A stretch of DNA of 64,000 nucleotides from Microbacterium sp. LWO12-1.2 (GTDB taxonomy: Bacteria; Actinomycetota; Actinomycetes; Actinomycetales; Microbacteriaceae), in the NCBI RefSeq assembly GCF_040675875.1, contig NZ_JBEGII010000001.1:186001-250000 (forward strand), given 5' to 3'. Positions 50,380 through 60,128 of this stretch are shown in pieces. Numbering within the stretch: the stretch's first letter is position 1; the number at the start of each line of letters is the position of its first letter. The notes under the pieces are model-generated. The model saw nothing but the letters and a program-made list of their open reading frames with translations. It made no database searches and was not told where the DNA came from. Position numbers and translations under genes: made by a program.

Positions 50380-51918
50380 ATGTCGACAACGCCAATCCGC
50401 CTGGAACGACCCGACGGCAAAGGACTGGCCACCGGCACACTGGGGCTCTGGGGATCCACCGTCATCGGACTGGCTTCCACGGCTCCCGTGTACTCGCTGG
50501 TCGCCTCGCTCGGGTTCGTGGTCATCGCCGTCGGCGCGCAGGCGCCGATCGCCTTCGTCATCGCCTTCGTGCCGATGCTGCTCATCGCCTTCGCCTACCG
50601 AGAGCTCAACAACGCCGTTCCCGATTGCGGGACCACCTTCACCTGGGGGACCAAGGCGTTCGGGCCGTGGGTCGGCTGGATGGGCGGATGGGGTGTCGCA
50701 GTCGCCGGAATGGTCGTGCTGGCGAACCTGGCGCAGATCGCCTCTGTCTACTTCTGGTCGCTGATCGGACAGGAGCTGGAGAACAACGACTGGCGCGTGG
50801 TCGTCCTCGCCGTCCTCTTCATCGCCGCGATGACCTGGGTCAGCTGGCGAGGGGTGGAGATCGGCGAGCGCATCCAGAACGTCCTCCTCGGCATCCAGTA
50901 CCTCGCCCTCGCGATCTTCGTGGTGACCGCACTCTGGCAGTTCTTCGCCGGCACGGCTCCGGGCGCGACCGCGTTCGACTGGGAGTGGATGAACCCGTTC
51001 GCCTTCACCGACTGGTCCGGTTTCACCGAGGCCATCCTGCTCGCCCTCTTCATCTACTGGGGGTGGGACACCTGCCTGGCGTTGAACGAGGAGACCAAGG
51101 ACCCCAAGCGCATCCCCGGCCGTGCGGCGCTGCTCACCACCGTCATCCTGCTGTTCACCTATGTCACGGTCACGATCGCGGCGATGATGTACGCGGGTCT
51201 CGGCGAGACCGGAACCGGCCTGGGCAATGAAGCCAACGCCGACGACTTCTTCCTCGCGATCAAGGACGGTCTGCTCGGTCCGTTCGGCTGGGTGCTCGTG
51301 GTCGCGGTGATCATCTCGGCGATCTCCTCGACGCAGACCACGATCCTGCCGACCGCCCGTGGCACTCTCGCGATGGGCGTGTATCGCGCGCTCCCCGCGA
51401 AGTTCAAGGACGTGCACCCGACGTACAAGACCCCGTCGTTCTCGACCATCGTCATGGGCGTCGTCGCTTCGGTCTACTACGTCGGGATGACGCTGATCAG
51501 CGACAACATCCTGCAGGACTCGATCCTGTCTCTGGGCCTCGCGATCGCCTTCTACTACGCCATCACCGGTTTCGCCTGCGTCTGGTACTTCCGTGCCGAC
51601 GTGTTCCGCTCGCCGAGAGAGTTCTTCTTCAAGGGACTGTTCCCGCTGCTGGGCGGGCTCATGCTGACCGCGGCATTCGTGCAGTCCGCGATCGACATGT
51701 GGGACGTCGACTACGGCTACACCGTGCTGTTCGGCATCGGTGGAACGTTCGTGATCGGTATCGGCTCTCTGGCCTTCGGGCTCGTGCTGATGTTCGCCTG
51801 GTACGCCTTCCCGCGGTCCAAGCGGTTCTTCCGCGGCGAGAGCCTCAACCGCGACACCGAGGTCATGGTGCCCGACGAGCCTGGCGACTTCATCCGGTCG
51901 ATCGACGGCGGAATCTGA
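50380..51918 (+). CDS. APC-family amino acid permease
   Basis: A 512-aa transporter with about 12 hydrophobic segments. GLWGSTVIGLASTAPVYSL in helix 1, the DCGTTFTWGTKAFGPWVGWM segment and WGWDTCLALNEETKDPKRIPGRAA are typical of the amino acid-polyamine-organocation superfamily. The substrate is unknown. ATG at 50380 is preferred to an upstream 50344 start because the family begins close to this point. Confidence 0.87.
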   Translation: MSTTPIRLERPDGKGLATGTLGLWGSTVIGLASTAPVYSLVASLGFVVIAVGAQAPIAFVIAFVPMLLIAFAYRELNNAVPDCGTTFTWGTKAFGPWVGWMGGWGVAVAGMVVLANLAQIASVYFWSLIGQELENNDWRVVVLAVLFIAAMTWVSWRGVEIGERIQNVLLGIQYLALAIFVVTALWQFFAGTAPGATAFDWEWMNPFAFTDWSGFTEAILLALFIYWGWDTCLALNEETKDPKRIPGRAALLTTVILLFTYVTVTIAAMMYAGLGETGTGLGNEANADDFFLAIKDGLLGPFGWVLVVAVIISAISSTQTTILPTARGTLAMGVYRALPAKFKDVHPTYKTPSFSTIVMGVVASVYYVGMTLISDNILQDSILSLGLAIAFYYAITGFACVWYFRADVFRSPREFFFKGLFPLLGGLMLTAAFVQSAIDMWDVDYGYTVLFGIGGTFVIGIGSLAFGLVLMFAWYAFPRSKRFFRGESLNRDTEVMVPDEPGDFIRSIDGGI

Positions 51919-51949
51919 CCGAGGGGTGCCGTCGACCTAAGCTTGCTTC

Positions 51950-52792
51950 GTGCGCATCCGGCTCGACATCGCTTACGACGGCACCCACTTCCGCGGGTGG
52001 GCACGGCAGCCGACTCTCCGCACCGTGCAGGGTACTCTCGAGGCGGCATTGGCCCGGATCGTCGGCTCCGACGTGCGGTTCGTCGTTGCCGGCCGCACGG
52101 ACGCCGGTGTGCACGCGCAGGGTCAGGTCGCGCATGTCGACCTCGACGACACGCAGTGGTCGCGCATCGAGGCGCGCCAAGGTCGTTCTCCCCAGGACCC
52201 GGCCGGATCGATCGCCGGACGCATGCGCGGCGTACTCGGCGCGTACTCCGATGTCACGGTCACGCGATCCGCTGAGGCTCCGGAAGGATTCGATGCCCGC
52301 TTCTCGGCCGTGTGGCGCCGGTATCGGTACCGTCTGGCCGACCAGCTGGCCGGGTTCGATCCGCTGCGTCGGCACGACACCACGACCGTGCGCGGGCGAT
52401 TGGACGAGAAGGCCATGGATGCCGCGGCCCAGAGCCTCATCGGACTCCACGACTTCGCGTCGTACTGCAAGCCTCGCGATGAGGCGACCACCATCCGCAC
52501 GCTGCTCGACTACCGCTGGTCCCGCGACGCCGACGGTGTGCTGATCGCCGAGGTCAAGGCGGACGCCTTCTGCCACAGCATGGTGCGGGCACTGGTCGGC
52601 GGCTGTGTGGCTGTGGGGGAGGGGCGCCTCGACGTCACCGACCTGGTCGTGCTCAGAGACGCGGTGACGCGCACGAGCGAGTTCAAGGTGCTGGCGGCGC
52701 GCGGTCTCACCCTCATGGAGGTCGGGTATCCGGCCGACGACCTGCTCTCAGCGCGTGCCGAACAGACGCGCGCTCGCCGCGACAGCGAGTAG
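51950..52792 (+). CDS. truA: tRNA pseudouridine(38-40) synthase TruA
   Basis: A 280-aa TruA. IAYDGTHFRGWARQPTLRTVQG at the start and the catalytic VAGRTDAGVHAQGQVAHVD with the nucleophilic Asp are unmistakable; FDARFSAVWRRYRYRL and DAFCHSMVRALVGGCVAVG complete the family. It isomerises U38-40 in the anticodon stem-loop of tRNAs. GTG at 51950 is the start. A few insertions (RIEARQGRSPQDPAGSIAG) lengthen it, as in other actinobacteria. Confidence 0.95.
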   Translation: MRIRLDIAYDGTHFRGWARQPTLRTVQGTLEAALARIVGSDVRFVVAGRTDAGVHAQGQVAHVDLDDTQWSRIEARQGRSPQDPAGSIAGRMRGVLGAYSDVTVTRSAEAPEGFDARFSAVWRRYRYRLADQLAGFDPLRRHDTTTVRGRLDEKAMDAAAQSLIGLHDFASYCKPRDEATTIRTLLDYRWSRDADGVLIAEVKADAFCHSMVRALVGGCVAVGEGRLDVTDLVVLRDAVTRTSEFKVLAARGLTLMEVGYPADDLLSARAEQTRARRDSE

Positions 52793-52879
52793 CGGCCGTC
52801 TGGGACCGAGACTCGGCTCCCGAGAGAAGGGCTGTCCTGCGCGGGAGTCAAGAAGATGCCCGAGCCCGAGCCCGGGCAG

Positions 52880-52916
52880 AGCGGGAGGGTCGGTGCATGT
52901 CACCGACCCTCCCGCT
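52880..52916. terminator. Bidirectional hairpin terminator
   Basis: AGCGGGAGGGTCGGTG (52880-52895) pairs perfectly with 52901-52916 around CATGT, between truA and the convergent WXG100 gene. Confidence 0.88.
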
Positions 52917-52933
52917 CGAAACGCTGTCGTGGT

Positions 52934-53221
52934 TCAGCTGCCGGCGAGCTGCTGGTCCAGGTCCTGGATCGCGCGCATCATGCCCAGCAGCGACTCGGAC
53001 ATGTCGTTGATACCGTCGACCGCGGTCTTCAGACCCGTGGTCAGCTCCGTGTATCCCTCACCGAACTTGCCCGACGCGTGCTGCGTCTTGAAGTCATCAC
53101 CCAGAAGAGTGTCGACCTGACCCTTCAGCGTGTCCAACTGCCCCTGAATGTCATCACGAGCCTGCGACAGCGACGACGCCACCTGCTCCATCTCTGCATA
53201 AGACGCACCGAAATCGGCCAT
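52934..53221 (-). CDS. WXG100 (ESAT-6-like) family protein
   Basis: A 95-aa helical-hairpin protein of WXG100 length: MADFGASYAEMEQVASSLSQ, then DDFKTQHASGKFGEGYTELT and LTTGLKTAVDGINDMSESL. The position of the W-x-G turn reads LGDDF without the tryptophan, so it is a divergent member. Such proteins are substrates of type VII (Esx) secretion. No secretion gene is visible nearby. The start at 53221 follows GGAGGTGTGG. Confidence 0.75.
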   Translation of the reverse strand: MADFGASYAEMEQVASSLSQARDDIQGQLDTLKGQVDTLLGDDFKTQHASGKFGEGYTELTTGLKTAVDGINDMSESLLGMMRAIQDLDQQLAGS

Positions 53222-53544
53222 CGTCCACACCTCCGGAAATCGTTTGGATCGGACCACTCCGGCCCTGATAACTCCACCCTAAGGACAAACCATCAGGGCC
53301 GTCGATGGGGACAACTCCCCATGCGGCCTTCCCCTGCCGGCATATCGGCGCGGCGGCATCCGTCTCGGCTGATCGCGGTCCGCTCTGCGGCCGCCTCCCC
53401 ACAAGGCGACCGCAGCGGCGGGAACGCCACCGCGGGGTCCCAGACGCATCCGCGGTGGCGGCGGTCCTGCGAGCCGAGGGAGAGTCGCACCGGAACCGTA
53501 TGCTGAACCTACGTGAACGGCCTTCACGGGATGCCGGGGGAACT
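53222..53544. promoter_or_regulatory. Divergent promoter region of WXG100 and HTH genes
   Basis: This 323-bp gap carries the upstream regions of both genes. TATGCT at 53499-53504 is a plausible -10 box for the rightward gene. Two GC-rich inverted segments lie around 53430-53470. No gene is supported. Confidence 0.45.
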
Positions 53545-54438
53545 GTGACGGAAGCGAACGGCGATCCCCGCGGTGCTTTCGCCGCAGGATTGCGCGCCGC
53601 GATCTCGGATCGTGGCATCACACTCGCACGGCTGCAGTCGCTCCTCGCGGACGACGGGAACCGGGTATCGATGGCGACGCTGAGCTACTGGCGCTCAGGC
53701 GCTCGGCAGCCGGAGGGCGCGCAATCACTGGCGGCGGTCGAAGGCATCGAGGACCGACTCGGCCTGCACCGCGGACACCTCACCAGTCTGTTGGGGCCCT
53801 CGACCCGGCTCGGTCCGGTGGTACCGCCTCGGCTGCCGTTCGACGAGGAGCGCGAGCAGCGCGAGACCGCGGAGACGTTCGCCGCGTTGCGATCCGTGCC
53901 GCAGGAGACGCTGCGCGATCTCTCGACCCAGGTCACGGTGTACGTCGGTGCACGCGGCGCGGTCGAGAAGATCGTCATGCGGTCGCTCGTGCAGGCGGTC
54001 AGAGGCGTGATCACCGAGATACCGCTGATCGACGTGGCGCCGGAGGAGACCGAGATGATGTCCGTGATCTCCGACGTCGTCGGCGGACGCATCGACCGCG
54101 AGTATCTGCATCCCGGCCGCCTGCTCTCAGGCGTGGTGATCGCGCTCGACGAGCCGATCACGATGGGTGGCACCACGCTCATCGAGTTCACCGAGACTTT
54201 CCCTCCCGGGTATCCGGCGCGCCAATCCGCGTGGCATGCGACCGCGCGACCGGCTCGCGAGTCGCTGATCTGGGTGCACTTCTCACCCGCGGCGCTGCCC
54301 AGCTGGTGTGAGGAGTACATCGAGACGGAGGACGAGTACTCCGCGACGATGCGCTCGCTGCAGGGAGGGTCGGTGCACCTCGTGCGGCACGGTTTCGGGC
54401 CCGGCGTCCTCGGGCTGCGCTGGGGGTACGACCGCTGA
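53545..54438 (+). CDS. Helix-turn-helix protein with unknown C-terminal domain
   Basis: A 297-aa protein. Residues 10-75 (GLRAAISDRGITLARLQSLL, VSMATLSYWRSGARQPEG) look like an XRE-type HTH that senses a repeat-like site. The C-terminal 200 residues (VTVYVGARGAVEKIVMRSLV, GRLLSGVVIALDEPI, RPARESLIWVHFSP) are beta-rich and unrecognised. GTG at 53545 follows GGGGGAAC. It is divergent from the WXG100 gene and may regulate it. Confidence 0.72.
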   Translation: MTEANGDPRGAFAAGLRAAISDRGITLARLQSLLADDGNRVSMATLSYWRSGARQPEGAQSLAAVEGIEDRLGLHRGHLTSLLGPSTRLGPVVPPRLPFDEEREQRETAETFAALRSVPQETLRDLSTQVTVYVGARGAVEKIVMRSLVQAVRGVITEIPLIDVAPEETEMMSVISDVVGGRIDREYLHPGRLLSGVVIALDEPITMGGTTLIEFTETFPPGYPARQSAWHATARPARESLIWVHFSPAALPSWCEEYIETEDEYSATMRSLQGGSVHLVRHGFGPGVLGLRWGYDR

Positions 54439-54549
54439 GGTTCGGTCTGATCAGGTGGAGGAGCGTCGGCGGTGAATCGGTGAGCTTTCCACCGATCGGA
54501 TACGTGTTTGCCACCCGACTCCAAGCCGGACGGGCTAGCGTGAGAAGCG

Positions 54550-55218
54550 ATGAAGGTCATCTCCTACAACCTGCGCAAGCACCGTGCCGCCACCGAGCTC
54601 GTGGCGCTGGTCAGCCAGCACGAACCCGACATCCTCTGTCTGCAGGAATGCGATGTGCAGGGGCTGCCTGAGCGCATCGGCGACCTGGTGCTCGCCGACG
54701 CGACCCAGGGCAATCGTCTCGGCCTTGCGCTGTACTACCGGACGAACACCTTCCGTCTGCAGCGGATCCGCGCGATCGAGCTGAAGAAGTCCTTGCACGA
54801 CCGCATGCTCAAGCCTGCCCACGAACGCGTGCTCGGTGCCCGGCTGCTCGACATCGACAACGGGCGCGAGCTGATCGTCGCCTCGTTCCACGCCGCACCG
54901 CTCACGGCGCTCAACTCCCTGCGGCGTCATCAGATCCGTGCGGCGCTCTCCGCCCTCGCCGAGCTCGGTGAGGGACTCCCGCAGTTGATGGTCGGGGACT
55001 ACAACTATCCGGTCTTCAAGGAGAACCTCGGCCAGGCCGTGCGCAACCACGGCTACGCTCTCACCCTCAGCGACGACCACACGTACACGCGATATCGCGT
55101 GTTCCGTGGCCACTACGACTTCGCGACATCCGTCGGATTCGAGGTCGACGCGATCACCACGCTCCCGCAGGGATCGAGCGATCACCGCCCGATCCTGGTG
55201 ACGGTGCATCCGGATTAG
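54550..55218 (+). CDS. Endonuclease/exonuclease/phosphatase family protein
   Basis: A 222-aa EEP-fold hydrolase. The metal and catalytic motifs are YNLRKHRAATELVALVSQHEPDILCLQE (Asn and Glu), MVGDYNYP (Asp, Asn) and SSDHRPILV (final Asp-His). Members hydrolyse phosphodiesters in DNA, phosphoinositides or other substrates; this small intracellular type is unassigned. It stands alone upstream of the L13 operon. Confidence 0.87.
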   Translation: MKVISYNLRKHRAATELVALVSQHEPDILCLQECDVQGLPERIGDLVLADATQGNRLGLALYYRTNTFRLQRIRAIELKKSLHDRMLKPAHERVLGARLLDIDNGRELIVASFHAAPLTALNSLRRHQIRAALSALAELGEGLPQLMVGDYNYPVFKENLGQAVRNHGYALTLSDDHTYTRYRVFRGHYDFATSVGFEVDAITTLPQGSSDHRPILVTVHPD

Positions 55219-55232
55219 TCGCAGCGCCCGGT

Positions 55233-55262
55233 TTGAGGTAACACGCCCGGGTGGCGTATGCT
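55233..55262 (+). promoter_or_regulatory. Promoter of the rplM-rpsI operon
   Basis: TTGAGG (55233-55238), an 18-bp spacer and TATGCT (55257-55262) resemble a housekeeping promoter. The leader to the L13 start is about 150 nt, long enough for ribosomal-protein feedback, but I cannot confirm a known L13 leader fold. Confidence 0.6.
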
Positions 55263-55418
55263 GTCTCTTTGGTGCCGTTCCCCGTGCTCGGAGGACGGCG
55301 ACCATCCGAACGTGAGCCCTCCACTGGCGTGTTCCCCTCTCGATGAGATCGCGAGGAAGAACCACCCCGGAGTGGGATTCACGAACTTCTCCGTTCGACA
55401 CAAGAAAGCAGCACTATC

Positions 55419-55865
55419 GTGACGCGCACTTACACCCCGAAGGCCGGCGAGGTCCAGCGTGACTGGGTCGTCATCGACGCCACCGACGTCGTTCTCGGCC
55501 GCCTGGCTTCGCACGCCGCTACGCTCCTGCGTGGCAAGCACAAGCCCACCTTCGCCAACCACATCGACTCGGGTGACTTCGTCATCATCGTGAACGCCGA
55601 AAAGGTGGCGCTCACCGGTCAGAAGCTCCAGAAGAAGCTGGCCTACCGCCACTCCGGTTACCCGGGCGGCCTGAAGTCGGTCACCTACGCCGAGCTCCTC
55701 GAGAAGAACCCGGTCCGCGCTGTGGAGAAGGCCATCCGTGGCATGCTCCCCAAGAACAGCATCGGCCGCCAGCAGCTGTCGAAGCTCAAGGTGTACGTCG
55801 GTGCTGAGCACCCGCACGCCGCGCAGCAGCCGACGCCGTACACCCTCGACCAGGTCGCCCAGTAA
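55419..55865 (+). CDS. rplM: 50S ribosomal protein L13
   Basis: A 148-aa L13: [53 protein letters not shown] and [22 protein letters not shown] are all family landmarks. GTG at 55419. It is 27 bp upstream of rpsI, the universal bacterial pairing. Confidence 0.98.
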   Translation: MTRTYTPKAGEVQRDWVVIDATDVVLGRLASHAATLLRGKHKPTFANHIDSGDFVIIVNAEKVALTGQKLQKKLAYRHSGYPGGLKSVTYAELLEKNPVRAVEKAIRGMLPKNSIGRQQLSKLKVYVGAEHPHAAQQPTPYTLDQVAQ

Positions 55866-55892
55866 GCGCCGTAAAGACTTAAGGACATACTC

Positions 55893-56375
55893 GTGGCTGA
55901 CATCCAGGACACCACCGAAGCTCAGAACTACTCGACGTCGACTCCCGAGACCGAAGCAGTCGAGGCGGCTCCCCGCCCCGTGCTCAGCGTCCCGGGTGCC
56001 GCTGTCGGCCGTCGCAAGCAGGCCATCGCCCGCGTGCGCATCGTCCCCGGCTCCGGCACGATCACGGTCAACGGCCGTACGATCGAGGACTACTTCCCGA
56101 ACAAGCTGCACCAGCAGCTGATCAACGACCCGTTCACCGTGCTGAACCTCACCGGTGCATACGACGTCATCGCTCGCATCTCCGGTGGTGGCCCCTCGGG
56201 CCAGGCCGGCGCGCTGCGCCTCGGCATCGCCCGTTCGCTGAACGGTATCGACGAGGAGAACAACCGTCCGACCCTGAAGAAGGCCGGCTTCCTCTCGCGC
56301 GACGCTCGCGTCAAGGAGCGCAAGAAGGCTGGACTCAAGAAGGCCCGCAAGGCGCCTCAGTACTCGAAGCGTTAA
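55893..56375 (+). CDS. rpsI: 30S ribosomal protein S9
   Basis: A 160-aa S9 with an acidic 45-residue N-terminal extension usual in actinobacteria, followed by [20 protein letters not shown], the [17 protein letters not shown] loop and the C-terminal [12 protein letters not shown] that reaches the ribosomal P site. GTG at 55893. Confidence 0.98.
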   Translation: MADIQDTTEAQNYSTSTPETEAVEAAPRPVLSVPGAAVGRRKQAIARVRIVPGSGTITVNGRTIEDYFPNKLHQQLINDPFTVLNLTGAYDVIARISGGGPSGQAGALRLGIARSLNGIDEENNRPTLKKAGFLSRDARVKERKKAGLKKARKAPQYSKR

Positions 56376-56389
56376 GGTCCACTGCTCCG

Positions 56390-57748
56390 ATGCCGATCTT
56401 TGGCACGGACGGTGTGCGAGGACTTGCCAATGGCATCCTCACCGCCGACCTGGCGCTCACCCTGGCCCAGGCGACAGCTGTCGTCCTGGGCCAGGGCCGT
56501 ACTGCGGAGGCTCGCAAGGCCGAAGGCAAGCGACTCACCGCAGTGGTCGCCCGGGATCCTCGGGTCTCCGGACACTTCCTGACTGCCGCGGTCTCCGCGG
56601 GACTCGCCTCATCGGGCGTCGATGTGCTCGAGGCCGGGGTCATCCCCACGCCCGCACTGGCGTTCCTCGTCGCTGACCGCGATGCCGACTTCGGCGTCAT
56701 GATCTCGGCGTCGCACAACGCCGCGCCCGACAACGGCATCAAGATCTTCGCTCGCGGTGGCGTGAAGCTCCCGGACGAGGTCGAACTGCGCATCGAAGAA
56801 GCGATGTCCGGAGAGATGCTGCGCCCCACCGGCGCCGGCGTCGGACGGATCGACCGCTTCGCCGACGCGGAGGACCGCTACGTCGTGCACCTGCTCGGCT
56901 CGCTCCCGAACCGTCTCGACGGCATCCACGTCGTGCTCGACTGCGCGCACGGCGCGGCCTCCGGAGTCTCGCCCGAGACCTTCCGTGATGCCGGTGCCGA
57001 GGTGACGGTGATCGGTGCGGATCCCGACGGTCTCAACATCAACGACGGCGTGGGCTCGACCCACCTCGACAACCTCGCAGAGGCCGTCGTGCGCCTGGGC
57101 GCCGACATCGGCATCGCCCACGACGGCGACGCGGATCGCTGCCTGGCTGTCGACGCGCAGGGCGCTCACATCGATGGCGACCAGATCATGGCGATCCTCG
57201 CGGTCGCGATGAAGCAGCGCGGACATCTCACGGACAACACCCTCGTGGCGACCGTGATGAGCAACCTCGGCCTGCACGTGGCGATGCGCGAGAACGGCAT
57301 CACGGTGCGCCAGACGGCAGTCGGCGACCGCTACGTGCTCGAAGACATGAACCGCGGAGGCTACGCCCTCGGTGGCGAACAGTCCGGTCACGTGATCATG
57401 AGCGAGTTCGCGACGACCGGCGACGGTCTCCTCACCGGCCTGCACCTGGTCGCGGAGATGGCCCGCCAGAAGAAGTCGATCGCCGAGCTTGCCGCAGTTA
57501 TGACCGTGTACCCGCAGGTGCTCATCAACGTCCGCGATGTCGACAAGGATCGCGTCGTCGACGATGAGGGCGTGCAGCACGCGGTGCGCGCTGTCGAGAC
57601 GGAACTCGGTGACAGCGGCCGAGTGCTGCTGCGCAAGTCCGGCACAGAGCCGCTGGTGCGGGTCATGGTCGAGGCGGCGGATGCCGAATCGGTGCAGACC
57701 TACGCAGAGCGCCTCGCCGACGTCGTCCGCGAGCGCCTCGCGCTCTGA
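56390..57748 (+). CDS. glmM: Phosphoglucosamine mutase
   Basis: A 452-aa Glm[16 protein letters not shown] opens the protein, the phosphoserine loop is [15 protein letters not shown], the metal loop is [11 protein letters not shown], the sugar-binding loop GGEQSGHVI and the phosphate-binding loop [12 protein letters not shown]. It converts glucosamine-6-phosphate to glucosamine-1-phosphate for peptidoglycan. It follows rpsI by 14 bp, as in many actinobacteria. Confidence 0.97.
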   Translation: MPIFGTDGVRGLANGILTADLALTLAQATAVVLGQGRTAEARKAEGKRLTAVVARDPRVSGHFLTAAVSAGLASSGVDVLEAGVIPTPALAFLVADRDADFGVMISASHNAAPDNGIKIFARGGVKLPDEVELRIEEAMSGEMLRPTGAGVGRIDRFADAEDRYVVHLLGSLPNRLDGIHVVLDCAHGAASGVSPETFRDAGAEVTVIGADPDGLNINDGVGSTHLDNLAEAVVRLGADIGIAHDGDADRCLAVDAQGAHIDGDQIMAILAVAMKQRGHLTDNTLVATVMSNLGLHVAMRENGITVRQTAVGDRYVLEDMNRGGYALGGEQSGHVIMSEFATTGDGLLTGLHLVAEMARQKKSIAELAAVMTVYPQVLINVRDVDKDRVVDDEGVQHAVRAVETELGDSGRVLLRKSGTEPLVRVMVEAADAESVQTYAERLADVVRERLAL

Positions 57749-57765
57749 CGAGTCTTCGCTTCACG

Positions 57766-57803
57766 AAGCCGGCCGACCGCTGATCACAGCGGTCGGCCGG
57801 CTT
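57766..57803. terminator. Bidirectional hairpin terminator
   Basis: A perfect 17-bp stem (57766-57782 with 57787-57803) around a 4-nt loop, followed by a T-rich stretch, between glmM and the convergent glycosyltransferase operon. Confidence 0.9.
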
Positions 57804-57840
57804 TCTTCGTCACGCGACCTGGGCACCCTGCCCACCCTGA

Positions 57841-59286
57841 TCAGGGGGCGGCGCAGATGCGGTACGGGCTGCCATCGATGATCGTCTCCGTGGCGCACGT
57901 GAGACCCGTCAGACGGGGAACCTCCGCCATCGCGGTCGCGTCGAACAGGCCCACGTGTGCTCCTGTGAGCACGATCGCAGGGATTGCGGCGCCCCAGGGC
58001 TCGGCAGCGAGCCACTCCGTGCCGGTATCGGAGACCCATTCGGTGAGCGGGGCCACAGCAGCCCGTTGATGCGCCAGAGTCTGGTCTCGTGGGGTGAAGC
58101 TCGACGCAGTGTGAGCGGTGGCGCCGACGCCGACGACGAGGGCGAATGCGGTCGCGGTCACGGCGGCGAACCGCGCGGCGTTCCCGCGCGGGAGGCGTCG
58201 AGCCGACCAGACAGCGGTGGCGGCGAGTACCGGGACGAACGCGAAGATGCCGACGCTCGGATGCCGCACCCAGAGTGGCAGGTGCGAGGCCGTGGCCCAC
58301 CAGAGGATGAAGGTGAGCGTTCCCAGCGCGGCGGCCGAGCCGTAGGCGAGCACGAGACGATCCGCAGACAGGGGAGCCCGGTGTGCGATGACCACTGCGG
58401 TGATGATCGCGGCGACCAGCAGCAGGGCGGCGAGGGCTGCGACCGGAGCAGGCACTGACCAGGAATCGGCGAGCGTCATCAGCTTCTGCAGCACTGTCGT
58501 GGACGCGCCCTGGCCTCCGCTGCGGACGAAATGCACCAGATCTCGGAGGTGCTGCACGTATCCCGATCCGCCGAGCGACAGCAGCGCAGACAGCTCGACC
58601 AGCAGCGTGGGCGTGCCGACGAGCACCAGCGGCAACCAGGAGCGGCGCAGGAAGTCGCGCAACCGCGCCCACCCTTGCCCGTCGGACAGAATCCACAGCG
58701 CGAGGGCGAAGGCAGGCAGGGCCAGCAGCGCGATGAGCTTCGCCTGCACGGCGAGACCGACCAGCAGCCCGGCGAGCCAGGCGCGCCGCGGCAGTGCGAC
58801 GAGCGCCCAGACCAGGAGGGCGGCCGCGGGTATCTCGCCGAGCAGGTCGGCAGGCCCCTGGATCGGCGAGACACCTGCCGAGGTCGTGAAGGCGAGCGGT
58901 ACCGCGAGCGCGAGCAGAGCGGCCCAGCGCCCGCCGATCCGGCGGCCGATGATCGCGAGCCCGACGAGCAGCAGCAGCCAATAGGTGAGAGGAATCAGCC
59001 GCGCGCCGATCACCATGTCGACGCCGGTCGTGAGCACGGCGGCGACGGGGAGAAGTACAGCGGGCCCGGTGGAGATGCGCGGATCGAAGGGGGTGATGGT
59101 CGAACCGGACAGCGCGCCGTCGCTGGAGTATCCCAGCCCGGCGAGCAGATTGCGCGGGACGGTCAGGTTGAACGCCTCGTCTTCCCAGAAGCGCCACACC
59201 ACCAGGCTGTGCCACGACACGATGGCATGACCGATCACGAGGGCTGCCGCCAGCGCCCAGAAGAGCACGGTGCGACCCCGGATCAT
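57841..59286 (-). CDS. Polytopic membrane glycosyltransferase-like protein
   Basis: A 481-aa protein with about 10-12 hydrophobic segments. The first external loop has WRFWEDEAFNLTVPRNLLAG, where the acidic pair DE after a Trp is typical of GT-C (ArnT/PMT-like) glycosyltransferases that use polyprenyl-phosphate sugars. The C-terminal 60 residues form a small soluble domain (SDTGTEWLAAEPWGAAI). ATG at 59286 overlaps the GT2 gene upstream by 4 bp, so both act in the same pathway. Confidence 0.72.
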   Translation of the reverse strand: MIRGRTVLFWALAAALVIGHAIVSWHSLVVWRFWEDEAFNLTVPRNLLAGLGYSSDGALSGSTITPFDPRISTGPAVLLPVAAVLTTGVDMVIGARLIPLTYWLLLLVGLAIIGRRIGGRWAALLALAVPLAFTTSAGVSPIQGPADLLGEIPAAALLVWALVALPRRAWLAGLLVGLAVQAKLIALLALPAFALALWILSDGQGWARLRDFLRRSWLPLVLVGTPTLLVELSALLSLGGSGYVQHLRDLVHFVRSGGQGASTTVLQKLMTLADSWSVPAPVAALAALLLVAAIITAVVIAHRAPLSADRLVLAYGSAAALGTLTFILWWATASHLPLWVRHPSVGIFAFVPVLAATAVWSARRLPRGNAARFAAVTATAFALVVGVGATAHTASSFTPRDQTLAHQRAAVAPLTEWVSDTGTEWLAAEPWGAAIPAIVLTGAHVGLFDATAMAEVPRLTGLTCATETIIDGSPYRICAAP

Positions 59287-60068
59287 CGGAGGACGCGCTC
59301 CGGGCGGCGGATGGCGCGGAGCGGCGCCTGGGGTCGCAGCGAAAGTGTCCACGCCTCGAGCAACGCGACCCTGACGAACTGTCGGAGTCGTTTGGGCGGT
59401 AGCGTGACGCCGGCCCCGCGGCCCCACATGGTCCCGGTCGTCGATGAACCGCGCCGGGGGATGCTGGCCACGCGCAGGTAGCGCACCGTGAACCCCGCCC
59501 GCGCCTCCGCGAGCGAGAAGTGCACGTGCGGTACCGACGCATCGGCGGGGATCGCATCGACCAGAACCTGAAGCGCTTCCGGCCGGTAGGCGCGCAGCGG
59601 GGTGTTGACGTCGGGGACGCGACGCCCGGCTGCGCCGGCCACCAGGACCCCGACCGCCGAGGTGAGCACTTTGCGGTACCACGGGTCGGTGCGTCCGTCG
59701 CGCACGCCGTGCACGACATCCGCGTTCTCGCGGAGCAGTGCCGAGATCAGTCGGGGGAAGTCGGTTCCGTAGAACTGCCCGTCGCCGTCGACGTGCACCA
59801 GCACATCCGGTGCAGCGGCCAGGCCGGCACGGTATGCGGCGAGTGCGGTCGGGCCGTGCCCGCGGTTCGTGGGCTGCACCTCGACGGTCACATCGTCGAC
59901 GCCGTCGAATACTGTCGCCGTGGCATCCGTCGAGCGGTCGTCGGCGATGTGGAAGCTGACCTGGTCTGCCAGGGGGGAGACGGCGCCTCTGATCTCATCG
60001 ATGAACTCGCCGATGCCCTCCGACTCGTTGTACGCCGGCATCACGATGGCGAGATGGGCGATGGTCAC
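59283..60068 (-). CDS. Family 2 glycosyltransferase (polyprenyl-phosphate type)
   Basis: A 261-aa GT2 enzyme: LAIVMPAYNESEGIGEFIDE, IADDRSTDATATVF, VHVDGDGQFYGTDFPRL (the DxD-like site) and a C-terminal basic region. It lacks long membrane segments, like dolichyl/polyprenyl-phosphate mannose synthases. It may charge the lipid carrier used by the GT-C protein downstream. GTG at 60068 follows AGGAGGAACCC. Confidence 0.85.
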   Translation of the reverse strand: MTIAHLAIVMPAYNESEGIGEFIDEIRGAVSPLADQVSFHIADDRSTDATATVFDGVDDVTVEVQPTNRGHGPTALAAYRAGLAAAPDVLVHVDGDGQFYGTDFPRLISALLRENADVVHGVRDGRTDPWYRKVLTSAVGVLVAGAAGRRVPDVNTPLRAYRPEALQVLVDAIPADASVPHVHFSLAEARAGFTVRYLRVASIPRRGSSTTGTMWGRGAGVTLPPKRLRQFVRVALLEAWTLSLRPQAPLRAIRRPERVLR

Positions 60069-60128
60069 GGGTTCCTCCGAACTGCCGCGTTCGGAGAGGG
60101 CGCGCGCAGCAAGTAGCCTAGTCGAGTC

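Noticed and set aside
49876..51417. A 513-codon minus-strand frame opposite the APC permease.
   Set aside because: Same antisense signature; permease motifs are on the plus strand.
55263..55418. A ribosomal-protein L13 leader structure.
   Set aside because: The leader length is suitable, but I could not confirm the known fold by eye. A covariance-model search would decide.
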